Origin: Lobosporangium transversale
Taxonomy: Eukaryota; Mortierellomycota; Mortierellomycetes; Mortierellales; Mortierellaceae
Length of the DNA: 64,000 nt
Direction of reading: 5' to 3'
Assembly (NCBI RefSeq): GCF_002105155.1
Contig: NW_019029029.1
Span: 1-64,000 of the forward strand
Under the pieces are notes generated by a model. It saw only the letters and a program-made list of their open reading frames with translations, was not told the origin of the DNA and searched no databases. Every line of letters starts with the position of its first letter. The stretch's first letter is position 1. The position numbers and the translations under genes are program-made. Positions 1 to 11,365 of this stretch are shown in pieces.

Positions 1-561
1 CGCGTTCCATATGAAATATCAAACATTTCACAGGAGCATTGTCATTGTCATTGCACAGACCATGTTTCTCTATGAAAATTAATTTGTTAAAAAATAAATC
101 TCTTTGTTTTCTAACAGTCATGTTTCTGTCATATATTTTTATCATGCCACATGAATGTATCGACACTTGAAGGAATTCATGTTTGAGGTTAAAGCATATG
201 ATATGATCAAGGCTTATAGGTAGTGTTTGAAGGAGCTCAATTGTTGTTTTATTATTATTACTATATTATTATTATTATTATTATATAAAATAAAATTCTT
301 ATTATTATTTTTATGCATCAATGGTTCAATGGCTGATGGTAGAAGCAGGCCATGATTGAAGGCTGATTATTTTTTTTTTTTCAATGCATCATGATTGAGA
401 TGATTGAGATGATTGAGATCTGGTTGGTTATTATTTGTAATGTAAAGCCCAAAGTTGCGCTCTCATGATGATCGCTCATAATCATGATTGAGGTCACATG
501 ATGATTGGGTCACATGATTGAGGTCCGATGATTGAAGTATGTATGCTCATTTCCTGAAGGG

Positions 562-690
562 CACATGAAAATGGAATGATATGAAATGAAAATGGAATGA
601 CATGAAATGAAAATGGAATGACATGAAATGAAAATGGAATGACATGAAATGAAATGAAATGAAATGGAATGGAATGGAATGGAATGGAAT
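562..690. repeat. 21-bp minisatellite grading into GAAAT/GGAAT pentamers
   Basis: About four copies of a 21-bp unit of the form GAAATGAAAATGGAATGACAT are followed by about five GAAAT and then about five GGAAT pentamers. This looks like stepwise slippage expansion. Any ORF reading across it is repetitive Phe/His/Ser sequence and is not a gene. Confidence 0.85.
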
Positions 691-730
691 TTATTTTAGA
701 TTTATGGACGGACGTATCATAGAGCAAGAA

Positions 731-815
731 TTATGAAACTATGAAATGAAATATATCATATAATAGAGCAAGATCTATGAAATATATCATATAATAGAGC
801 AAAGATCTATGAAAC
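731..815. repeat. short tandem duplication
   Basis: A segment containing ATATATCATATAATAGAGCA followed by AGATCTATGAA occurs twice in tandem, the second copy with one extra base. It is non-coding and lies beside the pentamer repeat. Confidence 0.6.
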
Positions 816-1587
816 GAGTTATTACGATAAGGGAGAAACCATTTCGACTTTAGTATATAGATAAGGACTTTTTTTTTACAAAAGGGCCCTGTTCAAAATA
901 AATTTGCCACCAAGTTTATAAATTTACATAAGTTTGGAGAGCTTGAGAAGAAGCTTTGGTGAGCTTCGCTTGAATTCCTGGTCATGGATATGGAATGACG
1001 CACAGCTAGTCTCTATTATAGAGTGTGGAGAGTGCCTAATATGGGAGGTTGACCTTAGTCCACAAGATCCATTGAATTAGGCTCGTCACACATCCTTGGC
1101 ACGCACAGGCTTCGCCCACGACATGGCCCCACGCTTTCCAATCTCTGTTCTGCTGTAATACCTTATTAACGCCTCATTTGTCTTCTCACCAAGTATTGTG
1201 TTATTTTGAAGAAAGCAGCTTTTGCTGATTATTTTCATATATGAGTGGATACTTGACATAGGAAAGTTTCTGCTAGGGCCCTTGAAAGCCTACTTATTAT
1301 CCATACACTCACCGGTTTTGGGGATGCTCAGGTTCAGATGCCCACTGGCAAACAGCCATTGAAACATCCTCGTTCGTTCGTTCATTATTGATAATAGTTT
1401 ATGCACATGAAAGGCAACATAGTAATATTAATAATGACAATGATATGTATCTTATTAAATCGAAGGACTGAGCACGCGTAGGGATAGGCACATATTCAAA
1501 AAAAAAAAAAAAAAGATTCATTTATTCATATTCGTTCATTCCTTCCTTCCTTCACCGTAGACCAAACTCCTTTTTTACTTTGCACCA

Positions 1588-2600
1588 AGAACCTAGTCGT
1601 ACTCGTTTATGGTTCAAGACAACATCGATCTGCGCCCAAAAATTGGTTGCAGCTATTCATGATCAAGCGTCAAAGGAGATATGTCACACGGCTCCTCCTA
1701 GCGAAAGCCGTGGCATGGCTAAATATCGTGAGCGCTTCTTTCGTGCTCCCGATGATGCTTGCCATATTATGATAGGCGTTGCTCAAGTTGGCGCTGATGA
1801 CTGGTCGACTAATGCCCCGGCTGTGGCCAAGAAAACTGGAGATCTCTCTTCATTCCAAACATCAGCGTTCCAAGGTCAGTAGTCCTGGGCCCAGTAATTA
1901 TGTCTTTGGATCCCTTTCTAAGGGAAAGCCTGGTGAGTCCGAAGTTACTTCTCAGAACGAAGCCAGTCGCTAACTCAGATTTACAAACTGCTTTGCATAT
2001 GCTACTACAAAGAGTGACTATATCTATTGAGATTACTATGTGTTATGATTGATTGGTAAGAATAAGCTGTCTAATATCTTTTTTTTTTTTTTTTTTTTTT
2101 GTATTTTGGAAGGCGAAAGAAGTAATCATCGTAACAGTGTTGATGTTGAAAACCCTGCAGAACGAGGACCCTTGAAATTATTGCCTCGTTCGAAACCTTT
2201 TTCTGGTCAAGGAGGCGTCACTACTGCAGAGCTTAAAGGAGTGGAGTCAGGTGTTCCAAAAAAGACGAAGGAGGAAGTTGAGTGCAGTATCCAGAATACG
2301 CTGGAGGAAAACCTATCACTAAAGGAAGTGATTGAACTGCTGTCGAGTGCCAAGGAACTAGCCGCTTCTCATCGACCACCTTTTGTCGATACTGTCGGCG
2401 ATATCTTCAAGAGGCTATTGTCTGAAAGGGTCTTGCCGCCAGAAGATTTTTGCAAACCATATGAAATCCCGTCTGGCACTGAATCCGATGTCCCAATGCA
2501 CATTGGTGGACAGGACAACTGCTTGAAGCAGCTGGTATTCTCTCATGCTCGTTGGGGCGTTACTATCTCATTTATGTCAGCCTTCATTATCATTATATCC
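1588..2600 (+). pseudogene. truncated eIF4G pseudogene retaining an intron
   Basis: This is a broken partial copy of the eIF4G gene found on the opposite strand at 62124-64000. The match begins near the end of the MIF4G region (PSRTR versus PSRIR, then KTTSICAQKLVAAIH). It continues through the Gly/Ser-rich linker (VGADDWST, FGSLSKGK, SQNEASR), across the whole intron including its poly-T tract, and into the MA3 exon (KEEVECSIQNTL, LPPEDF). Similarity runs on into the 3' UTR (TCTTCATTATCATT-like). Frames are broken several times, internal codons are missing, and the donor GTATGT of the source has become ATATGC. Intron and 3'-UTR retention indicate a DNA-level duplication, not a retrocopy. Most of the MIF4G domain and the N-terminus are absent, so function is very unlikely. 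Confidence 0.88.
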
Positions 2601-2719
2601 TTTTTTTTAACATAAACAAATATGTTATATACTAAACCCTTGCCTATGAAGTATAAAGTAATAATGAATTTATTTCATGTTACTCCACATAAGCTATGTA
2701 AAATGAAGACAAATGTTTT

Positions 2720-3530
2720 ATTGTCCTCTTTGCAATGCTATCGTCCTCTCGGCATGGGGGTTTAATCCTTGGTTCTTCTTTGCTTGTTCATGCAGTAATC
2801 GAATGGCTTCACTAAACTGCTCCTGAGATAGCGTTGTAATAGGCTACCGTTTATCAGCGTTGTTAGTGGCCCTCAGTATTTTCCGTCTATACTGTGTTTT
2901 CAGCTGCTTGATGCAACCTTCGCATTTTAGTAATCTGTCCTTATCGGAAGCAATGTTGGCAAAAACACCTCAAATGGGTATTTTTATTGGAGTAGTTGAT
3001 AGCTCTATCTCGAATTGGGAGTTAATTCCTTCATCCGAGAGTAAGACTGCACTCGCCGCGCCTTCATAAAAGACCCTCGTTATTACATTAGACTAGATCA
3101 GACTTAATCCAATAAACAACCATCTAGGCACGTCATCTTCTTTGGCCTTTATGAGACTCATTATAAGCTATAAGGGGCGTTGGCCGTGCCGTTGGCCCCA
3201 TAATCCTGACCATAGTATTTCTGGTGTTGCAGTGGGTGGCGTGGTGCTTGCACTGTCCGCAGTAGACGTTGGTGCGGTTAGGGTGTACAGCAATTTATCG
3301 CCTGCTCATGCGTCGTCCTTGACGGCTTGTGAATTTTCCACGAGTTCGACATCATCACCAGGAGCCTCTTCCCCTGCACGCTTTACCGCTTTTTACATCG
3401 GCTGTGGTATCTGCACTTTCTCCGCTTAGAACACCCTCTTTACGTTCCAAGCGGCGTTTATCTTCAAGGATCTACTTGGCTATACCCACTACATACTCTC
3501 TAGGTGGTGGGGCGGGCTCTTGAGGGAGTA
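2720..3530 (-). pseudogene. decayed coding remnant, unknown family
   Basis: Minus-strand reading gives protein-like stretches in alternating frames separated by stops. One runs roughly KDRLLKCEGCIKQLKTQYRR, then (after a stop) PITTLSQEQFSEAIRLLHEQ. Upstream pieces read EPAPPPREYVVGIAK and ILEDKRRLERKEG. I recognise no family. The pieces lie just downstream of, and on the same strand as, the remnant at 3611-3944, so they may be the rest of one dead gene. Plus-strand ORFs here are antisense shadows. Confidence 0.4.
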
Positions 3531-3610
3531 GTGTTAAGACATCTATTAAAAAAAAGGATATTATCAAGTCCCTCATCAAAAACATATTCTTTGTTATGCC
3601 TTATAGCTTG

Positions 3611-3944
3611 CTACGCCGCCCTCTTCAGCTTTAGCTTACTCTGTTGGTGAAGAGGTTGGAAAGAGTTGCTTCCCTTTGAACCATGAGTTGAACCAATCGC
3701 TGGCATAATGTGATTGGCTCGACCCAAAAGCGAAATATCGATCAGTTGATCAGTAAACAAAGGGTCTTGCTCAAAAAAAACCTCTGACGCCAGTATACAT
3801 GCATTTTGGGGGCATTGAAACCTTGATGGGCTTCGTTTGCTTTCTGGCCAGCCGTGCGTACGAAGCGGCCATTCGAGCATCGAAAGGCCTCTTCTCGTAG
3901 CTCGGTAGTGAAGTCGCTTTAGAGGCCTTCATTTGGTTGTGCAT
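3611..3944 (-). pseudogene. broken ORF of a two-copy local family
   Basis: From an ATG at 3944 the minus strand encodes MHNQMKASKAT, then ARKQTKPIKVS, then GVRGFF. At an 8-nt T run (3773-3780) the frame breaks and the product continues in another frame with FEQDPLFTDQLIDISLLG to a stop at 3611. A one-base change in the homopolymer would explain this. The locus at 25786-26485 shows the same order of motifs (MYKQMRASKAT, KQTKPAKVS, QDPF, NHIW) and DNA similarity (23 of 26 bases around AAGCAAACGAA), extending a few bases upstream of the ATG. I do not recognise the family. It could be a lineage-specific gene family or part of a mobile element. Confidence 0.55.
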
Positions 3945-5729
3945 CTTTAGGGGGTTATGGACTGTGTGCTAAAGAGTAAGCAATGCATCTAGCGTTGATG
4001 CTCTTAGAGAGCAACAAGGCTCTTATATTGTACAAGGAGTAGCACTACAGCATATAGAATGGCTGTGGATGATGGTATCAAGCTGTAGAATAAACAAGTA
4101 AAGAGTGCAGAATCTTGGGCATTGGAAATAAAAAGATCAAAAAAATTAGCAACATGACTTGGGCAAAAGGGGTGAGGATTGATCAATGGAGAAGCAAAAA
4201 TACAACTGCATGCTTCGTTTTTACAACCTCCTGTTTTTGTGTCTCTCATGTGTCGGAAGCTTAAATTATGATCGAGGTATCAATGCCATAAAAATGTAAG
4301 AGCTTCTTGGTCAAAGCCAAGTTCCATAGGGACAGGCATTTGTACAGCATGGCATTAAATAGTAGATAAACTGGATTGGATTGAAATAAGGTAGGGGAAA
4401 CCCTTTTAAGCTCTTACTACATCTGGCCTTCTGATCTAATAGTTTATTCGGTTGATCGTGTACAAAAGTAAAAGGCTTTGCAAAGGTAAACATCGATAAT
4501 CGATAATTTTCTTTACTTTGCAAAAGTAGCTTCCCGGTATGTTACTTTTTACTGATTTCGTAAAAAGTAAAAAATCGTAAAGTTGGCCTTTGATTGAGCG
4601 CGGCTGAATTTCGAGATGTGCGGACGAAATCGTTTCGGGCGTCCGCCTCCCTAGACCGGTGTCGCCTGATCGTATATGTTTATCTCATGGATACTTTTTC
4701 ATAGCATTATAAAGCCCATGGCTCCTTGGTAGCAAGTTCACTTGCTTAGTTCTTGTCTCTTTGGTACCAATGCCCCATCCTGCACCTCCTTGCCCCATAT
4801 TTAATAGCTACCACTGCTAGAGCTTTACTAAAATTATTATTGCATTTATGAAGAGTTTTGGTTAATTGTCTTTGGGTTATAGTTGTATCCTTTTAAAAGC
4901 GGGGAGCCTCCGGCCCAGGGTCTATGGTTCTCTAAGGACAGGTGGAGAGGGGATGTCAAGCTAGTGCTTGGTCAAGTTATTTGGTTAATGGGGAATTGGT
5001 TTCATGAATCCTAAAGCATGAACACTGGCACAAAAGTCAGAAACAGGAGTCGTGGTGTCGACTCTATCAGCGAAATACAGTGTGCCTGTAATGCTTTATG
5101 ATAAGTGATATTGCTGCGCGGGAACCTATGTTGGGTCGCCTCTCATAACCGTCATTAATTTATTTGATCTCTTAATAAGAAAAAGCTCCCTCTTTGGTAC
5201 ATTCGTACTTTACAGCCAAATTTTTTTATGAAATATTTTGGACAGACGAGTAGCTAAGTAGAAAAAGCAAATGAGAATAAGATGTAGGTCCACACTTTGT
5301 GTGTAGAAGCATCGTATGGATAAAGTCTGTTGTAATAGAACACAAACATTTCTTTGTTGTCATTCGTTGCATCTGTTGAGCCCAGTTGACGCGTCGCGTC
5401 TCTTGTGTGAGGGAAAGACTATAGAACACCAACTATGCTTAAATAGTCCTGCCGCAGATCCATCCTAAAAAAAGAATAGTCTTAGTGAGTAAGTATCATT
5501 GAAAATAGAGAGACAATGCTTATTGACAAGTCATGATTGTTTGCAGTCATTGACTCTTTTACATAGTCCTTTACTAAATTTGGTTACTTTAAACAGTGAA
5601 TAAACCACGTTGTTTATAATTCAAAAACAGTCACGACTGGGCCTGAGTTGAAGTCTTTTTGAAGATCGATTCTTTTTCATTCATTCTTCCTTCCCCTCTT
5701 CTCTCTCATCACACATAAACACTCCCATC
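3945..5729. other. intergenic region
   Basis: No gene is seen. Short inverted repeats occur near 4470-4570 and a somewhat GC-richer patch near 4600-4680. The last few hundred bases are the presumed promoter and leader of the downstream Hsp110 gene, with a pyrimidine-rich stretch just before its ATG. Confidence 0.5.
4542..4570. repeat. perfect 11-bp inverted repeat
   Basis: TTACTTTTTAC and GTAAAAAGTAA are separated by 7 nt. A second imperfect inverted repeat built on CTTTGCAAAG lies just upstream (about 4470-4528). They could be a hairpin, a regulatory palindrome or the relic of a small element. Confidence 0.5.
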
Positions 5730-8445
5730 ATGTCTGTCGTTGGTATGTCACTAATTACGGAATTTCTCTCTTTATGCTTCTTATATCTATTCAATAATGG
5801 GATTATGTCTTCCTTATCAAGAAGTTTTTGAGCTTTTTGGAAGAGCAATGGAGTCTTTTTTTTTTTTTTTTTTTTTTTGTTGTTTCTGAATTTCATCGTT
5901 ACAGCAAGAATTGTGCTTTCAATTGCAGAAGATGGAGGCTACTACAAATCAAGCGACCGAAAGAGTTCGTACAAAAGTTTTAACCTTTTTTTTCCTTATT
6001 TTTTTTCTCTTTGTCTTTGAACGTAGGTATTGATTTTGGAAACTTGCAGACGATTATCGCTGTTGCTAGAAACCGCGGTATCGACGTTATCTGTAATGAA
6101 GTCTCTAACCGCTTCACTCCTGTACGTTCATTTTTTTGATTGATTCAAGTTGGATGGAGAGGGGTTTTGTTATTTGTTTGTCCTCGTTGATTAATTGTAA
6201 CTTGCTTTATTCAACGGATCATTATGACTAGTCCTTGGTTTCATTTGGACCGAAGCAGCGTTATCTCGGAGAGACTGCTAAGACCCAGGAGATTTCCAAC
6301 TTCAAGAATACTGTCTCATCATTGAAGCGCATTATTGGACGCACCTTCGCCGATAAGGAGGTTCAGGAGATTGAGAAGCAATACTTGACTGCTCCTCTCG
6401 TTGACGTCAATGGCCAACTTGCCGTCAAGGTCAACTACCAGGGACAGGAGACCACCTTCACCATTATTCAGCTCTTTGCTATGTATCTTACCAAGATGAA
6501 GGAGATCGCTACCAACGAGACTAAGTTGCCTGTATCAGACTGCGTTATTGCCATCCCTTCCTGGTTCACTGATGTTCAGCGTCGTGCTGTTTTGGACGCT
6601 TCTGAAATTGCCGGCCTGAACGTTCTCCGTCTGATCAACGACTCGACTGCTACTGCACTAGGCTATGGTATCACCAAGACTGACTTGCCTGAGGACAAAC
6701 CCCGCAACATTTGCTTTGTTGATATCGGTCACTCCACCTACACTGTTACAATTGTTGCTTTCATCAAGGGTCAGCTTACTGTCAAGTCTCGTGCCTTCGA
6801 CAGGCATTTTGGAGGCCGTGACTTTGACCGCATGTTGGTCGATCACTTTGCTGCAGAATTCAAGACCAAGTACGGCATTGATGTCAAGTCTAATGGCAAG
6901 GCTCTTATCCGCTTGATGGCTGGATGCGAGAAACTAAAGAAGATTCTTTCTGCCAACTCCCAGGCTCCTCTTAACATTGAGTCAATCATGGAGGATCGTG
7001 ATGTTTCCTCTATGATGAAGCGCTCCGAGTTTGAAGAGCTCGCTAAGGACCTCATCTCCCGTGTTGAGGCCCCTATCAAGCAGGCTTTGGAGGATGCTGG
7101 CATGACCATCGAAGAAATTGATGCCGTCGAGATGGTCGGAGGTTCTATTCGTATCCCTTCCCTCAAGGAGCGCATCCAAGCTTACTTTGGTAAGGATCTT
7201 TCTTCTACTCTTAATCAGGATGAGGCTGTTGCTCGTGGTGCCGCTCTTCAGTGCGCCATCTTGTCACCTTCCTTCAAGGTTCGTGATTTCACCGTTCAGG
7301 ATATTACCAGCTATCCCATTAAGATAACCTGGCAGCCTACTCCCGAAGAGGAGGAGACTGAGCTTGTTGTCTTCAACAAGAACAACTCTACTCCTTCGAC
7401 CAAGATCTTGACCTTCTATCGCTCCCAGCCCTTTGATCTTGAGGCTCATTATGCAGAGCCTGAGAAGATCCCTTCTGGTATTAATCCTTGGATTGCCCGT
7501 TTCTCCATCAAGAATGTCGAACCCATCAATGGCGAGCCTGCCTGCATCAAAGTCAAGGCCAGAATTAACATTCACGGTGTTTTGTCTGTCGAGAGTGCCT
7601 ATATTGTTGAGGAAGTGCTCAAGGAAGAACCTGTCGAAGCTCCTAAGGCTGATGCTGCTGAAGGTGAGGAGGCTGCTGCCCCTGAGACTCGCAAGGTTAA
7701 GAAGCTCGTCAAGAAGGGAGACTTGCCTGTTGTCAGCGCCACTTCCTCTTTGGACCGTAGTGTTTTGGCTGAGCTTAAGGAGAAGGAAATGGAGATGATT
7801 GCCTCTGACAAGTTGGTTGTTGATACTGAGATGGCTAAGAACGCTTTGGAGGAATACATCTACGACACCCGTTCTAAGGTTGATAGTGTTTACAAGGACT
7901 TTATCAATCCCGCAGACAAGGAGAAGTTTGTTGCGGACTTGAACGACGCTGAGAACTGGTTGTACGAGGAGGGAGAAGAGACAACAAAGTCAGTATATGT
8001 TGCTAAGCTTGCTGACCTTCATGTTGTGGGTAAGCCCATTATTGAGCGCTACCGCGAGGTCGAGGCCCGTGCAAATGCAGCTCGTGAGTTGCGTGAGTCG
8101 ATTAACCAGTTGATGTCGCAGGCGACCAGCTCAGAAGAGAAGTACGCTCACATTCCCGTGGAGGAGAAGAACTCTATTGTGGAGAAGTGTGCTAAGGCTC
8201 AGACCTGGATTGAAAATAAGCTCGAGCGTCAGTCTATGCTCAAGAAGTATGAGACGCCTGCCGTCACCTCAGCAGAGATCATCAAGCAGCGTGATGACAT
8301 TGTCTACTTTGCTGTTCCTATTTTGAACAAGCCCAAACCCAAGCCTGTGGTTGTCGAGACCCCTGAGACCCCAGCAGCTGAGGAAAAGCCTGCTTCAAGA
8401 GAAGAGACCAAGGAGGATGACACTAAGGATATGGATATCGATTAA
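5730..8445 (+). CDS. SSE1: Hsp110 / Sse1-type nucleotide exchange chaperone
   Basis: This is a cytosolic Hsp110, an Hsp70 relative that acts as nucleotide exchange factor for Hsp70 and holds unfolded protein. Exons are 5730-5742, 6027-6121 and 6232-8445; the joins restore MSVVGIDFGNLQTIIAVAR, NRFTPS and LVSFGPKQR, giving 773 residues, usual for fungal Sse1. The actin-like ATPase domain covers about 1-390 (VGIDFGN, INDSTATALGYG, VDIGHSTYTV, VEMVGGSIRIP). A beta-domain with an acidic Glu/Ala loop and a helical C-terminal domain follow; the tail ends MDID. The first phosphate loop has the Hsp110 form instead of the GTT of Hsp70s. The 284-nt first intron carries a poly-T tract. Codon choice is C-rich at third positions, fitting high expression. 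Identification is firm. Confidence 0.96.
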
Positions 8446-8895
8446 ATGAGACGCAACAATTATTGGTGTGAGGTTTAGGGAGGAAAACAAAAAGTAGACT
8501 CATGTATGAATACAATTTTATTAGAGACCTTTTATTATTATTTTTTTTGCATTAAAATAGCAGAGTAAGCGACTTTTTTATTATTGGAGATGATGCTTTT
8601 TTTTTTCTCTCTCTGTCAAAATAGATGTACATTTACAACCAGGATCCAGTGTTAGCTTCAAAAATAGTGAAGATTAATAAAAATCTCTGGAATGATTTAA
8701 GATCATATAACCGAAACGTATTCAAGAACATTTCAATTGTCTTTTGATGGATTTAAAAAGCGATCCTGCGCTTTAGTATTTATTCATAGAGCCAGTCTAT
8801 GGTAGTGAGGGGAAATGCAATAGGGGAGTATGATCTATGTTTCTATGTTGAAGATAAAGCTTTGTCGTATGCTATGTGTCGAAGGAGGTTGGCTT
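8446..8895. other. convergent 3' intergenic region
   Basis: This lies between two tail-to-tail genes. It holds T-rich tracts, AATAAA-like motifs and nothing that looks coding. Confidence 0.6.
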
Positions 8896-9339
8896 TTAGT
8901 GGAGGTACTGCCATTCAATGTTCAAGATGCCAGTATCCAATTCACCCAAGCGCTTGAAGGCAGCAGGGGAGAGATCAAGAGAACCCCAAGCACATTCATC
9001 ACCAGGGCACTTGTCGACGATGCGAGCCTCGACTGACTTGCCGTTCTTCTTGTTGGTGACTCGAACACGACGGTCACAGGCAGGATTACCCCAAGAGGCA
9101 GCGCCCATTTGATAGGCATTCAAAGCGACAGTAGGCTCCTTGTAACCGTCCCAGTGGATGTTGCAGGCACCGTATGTATGTGTGAACCAGGTGGCTTTTC
9201 CAGAATGCTTGACTGAAGGAGAGAATTTGTCGATAGGAATATCGTCAGTTGAAGATGAAGAAGAGGACTTGATAGGAGCAGCGGAGGTGGAGATGGCTGC
9301 GATAGCGAGAAGGATGAGAGAAGCAGAGAACTTGACCAT
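8896..9339 (-). CDS. secreted double-psi beta-barrel (expansin/barwin-like) protein
   Basis: This is a single-exon gene for a 147-residue secreted protein. A signal peptide is clear (MVKFSASLILLAIAAISTSAA), followed by a Ser-rich linker (about 22-32). A compact domain from about 45 to the end has the RlpA-like/DPBB pattern: GKATWFTHTYGACNIH, then ALNAYQMGA, CDRRVRV, and VDKCPGDECAWGSLDLSPAAF, with Asp and Cys placed as in barwin and expansin-like folds. Related fungal proteins bind cell-wall polysaccharide or act as small secreted effectors or inhibitors; the exact role cannot be told from sequence. There is no second (CBM63) expansin domain. The gene converges on the Hsp110 gene. Confidence 0.88.
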   Translation of the reverse strand: MVKFSASLILLAIAAISTSAAPIKSSSSSSTDDIPIDKFSPSVKHSGKATWFTHTYGACNIHWDGYKEPTVALNAYQMGAASWGNPACDRRVRVTNKKNGKSVEARIVDKCPGDECAWGSLDLSPAAFKRLGELDTGILNIEWQYLH

Positions 9340-9458
9340 GTTGAAGAAAGAAAGATGCTTTGTTATTATTATTCAGGAGAGGAAGAAGTTGAGTAGATCA
9401 AGTTAAGAGCAATCGATGCTTTGGTGATTGAGGAATATTAGACAGGAACAATGATCCC

Positions 9459-9466
9459 CTTTTATA
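9459..9466 (-). promoter_or_regulatory. TATA box of the secreted DPBB gene
   Basis: TATAAAAG on the minus strand lies 120 bp upstream of the ATG at 9339. It is a near-perfect match and well placed for a strongly expressed secreted-protein gene. Confidence 0.55.
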
Positions 9467-10308
9467 ATAAAAAAAAAAAAAAAAACAAAGTTTGAGGAAT
9501 TTCGGACAAGGGACCTTGGCTTTAACTTAAAAATCGCGTGTGAAAGAAAGAAGTGTAGAATATTCTTTTTTTTTTTTCTTGAAGATCTCAGCTTTATCAA
9601 TTTAATCGCCGTTGTCTTTTTTTTCTGCTCCGCATTTGAAAATGACCATAAAGACGGATAAGGACTTTCCAATACATTGTATTAAGAAAAGATGGAAAAG
9701 AATTTTTTGAGATAAACTGAGGCCCCTGATCAGATTGTGAGGGGGGGACATAATAGGGAAAACTGAAAAAGGCTAAAAGATCGTTAGATAGGAACTCTAT
9801 TTTCTATCTGTTGCATTATGTGAAGTTTGATTCAAAAGGAAAAAGTCAATTGAAAAAAGGAAAGAAATAAAAAAAAGAGAGAAAAAGATCTATCAGGCCT
9901 TATTAGAAATGAGGAACTGGTGTGTATGTCAAATTTTGTATTTTTTTTGTGTTTCATTGCATTGGATGAAGCATAGCACAACATAGCATAGCATAGCATT
10001 GACGCCACCAATATTTACACTTTCATTTCATTGTTGCCCAAACATGGCTAGTGTGAGATGGTCCCTGCATTTTAATCCCTCAAAGAAATTGTGGACGTAA
10101 TGATTCGTTTACATTTTTTTTTTTAGTGCTCGCTTTTAGAGCCCAGAGTCCAATAGGAACGGAATGCCTCCACGTCTAAACAAAGACATCCCATATAATG
10201 AGCTGGGGCCTTATCTACTTGCCCTGGGACCCTAGAGCCCTTGAATTATTAAATGTTTTAAAAAATTACTAATGAAGATAGACTAAACCAGACATCCAGA
10301 GACATACA

Positions 10309-10553
10309 CAGTAGATCTCGATAATTGTGCACTTTTGTACAATTATCGAATTTGTTATATTTCTCGGTCATTGATTGGCTAAGAGTCTTACTCTTTTTAA
10401 AAAAAAGTATTCTAAAAAACCCACACTCGCTGGAGTAGGGAGATCAGTAGATTTTTAGAATGAATTGTGGAGCTCTTAGCCAACCAATGACCGAGAAATA
10501 TAACAAATTCGATAATTGTACAAAAGTGTACAATTATCAAGGATCCACCACTG
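10309..10553. mobile_element. pogo/Tigger-like MITE, 245 bp
   Basis: Terminal inverted repeats of about 75 bp begin CAGT at both ends. Each contains GATAATTGTRCACTTTTGT, AATTATCGAATTTG and TTTCTCGGTCATTG. The unique centre is about 90 bp and codes for nothing. The right end is followed by TA; on the left TA lies two bases beyond the CAGT tip, so a TA target duplication is probable but not exact. CAGT tips, TA sites and the internal motif fit a non-autonomous pogo-type Tc1/mariner element. No transposase is present in the window. Confidence 0.85.
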
Positions 10554-10986
10554 TACAGTCGCATGTTTTTACATCTTTACATGTTCTCACCTTGTGAAGC
10601 ATGTAGTCATTCACACACTCAAATATGTAATAATGAACAATTCAAAATTACTAATTAATACTGTAATAAAGGCCGTAAATATATCTGAAAACCTGTTTGT
10701 AAAGTCACCATACTTCCCTAGAGTTCCCAGGCCAGTCTCATAGTACCCATCTAATCAATAATTTAGTCTCAACTTAGATTTCTAAAAGCTTGGGACTTTA
10801 CTTAATTTAGAGAAAGAGGAAAAAAGAAAAAAGGATCCAGAATTGGCCTTTTATCCGTCACTACCATTCGCACTCCATAGACACCTTTATCTTGATATTA
10901 TTATATAATATTCGTATTTTGTTTGTGTATACGTGAATTTGATAATTCTACCATTAATAGATTGTCTAGACGCGACCGATCTCTAG

Positions 10987-11020
<34 letters not shown>

Positions 11021-11093
11021 ACCTAGGAGGCAATAACTATGGAACTTAGGCTAAATGTACTCAACATGTTTGTGTATTAGCTAAGATTTGACA

Positions 11094-11095
<2 letters not shown>

Positions 11096-11128
<33 letters not shown>
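11096..11128. repeat. T33 homopolymer tract
   Basis: An uninterrupted run of 33 T, with an A29 run 77 bp upstream (10990-11018). The pair could form an A/T stem. Confidence 0.9.
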
Positions 11129-11365
11129 CGTTTGGTTAGGATCTATTCCAATGCTTTGGATCGGAACTGTCACTTCACTTAGCCCAGTCCAAAAAACAAA
11201 AGTAAACAAAAAAGGCCTTGCAGGCTCAACTTTAAGCTTCTTGTTCACTTTGTTCGCCCATCAACTTTCTTTCTTATTCTTCTTTATGCTTCCTTTCCAG
11301 CAATGCTCTCTCTCTCTTTTTTTTTTCCCCATTTTCTAGAAGTACACGCGCCCGCTTGGCAGTGC

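Larger units (their letters stand above)
1..1587. other. AT-rich non-coding region
   Basis: No gene is recognisable. The first 550 bases are AT-rich with ATT/TTA runs (about 250-310) and degenerate GATTGAGAT-type repeats (about 370-540). The rest is unstructured, with an A-run at about 1500. No tRNA or rRNA was seen. Confidence 0.6.

Noticed and set aside
6843-7859. Several antisense and alternative-frame ORFs over the Hsp110 gene
   Set aside because: They arise from codon bias; the sense frame is a complete Hsp110.
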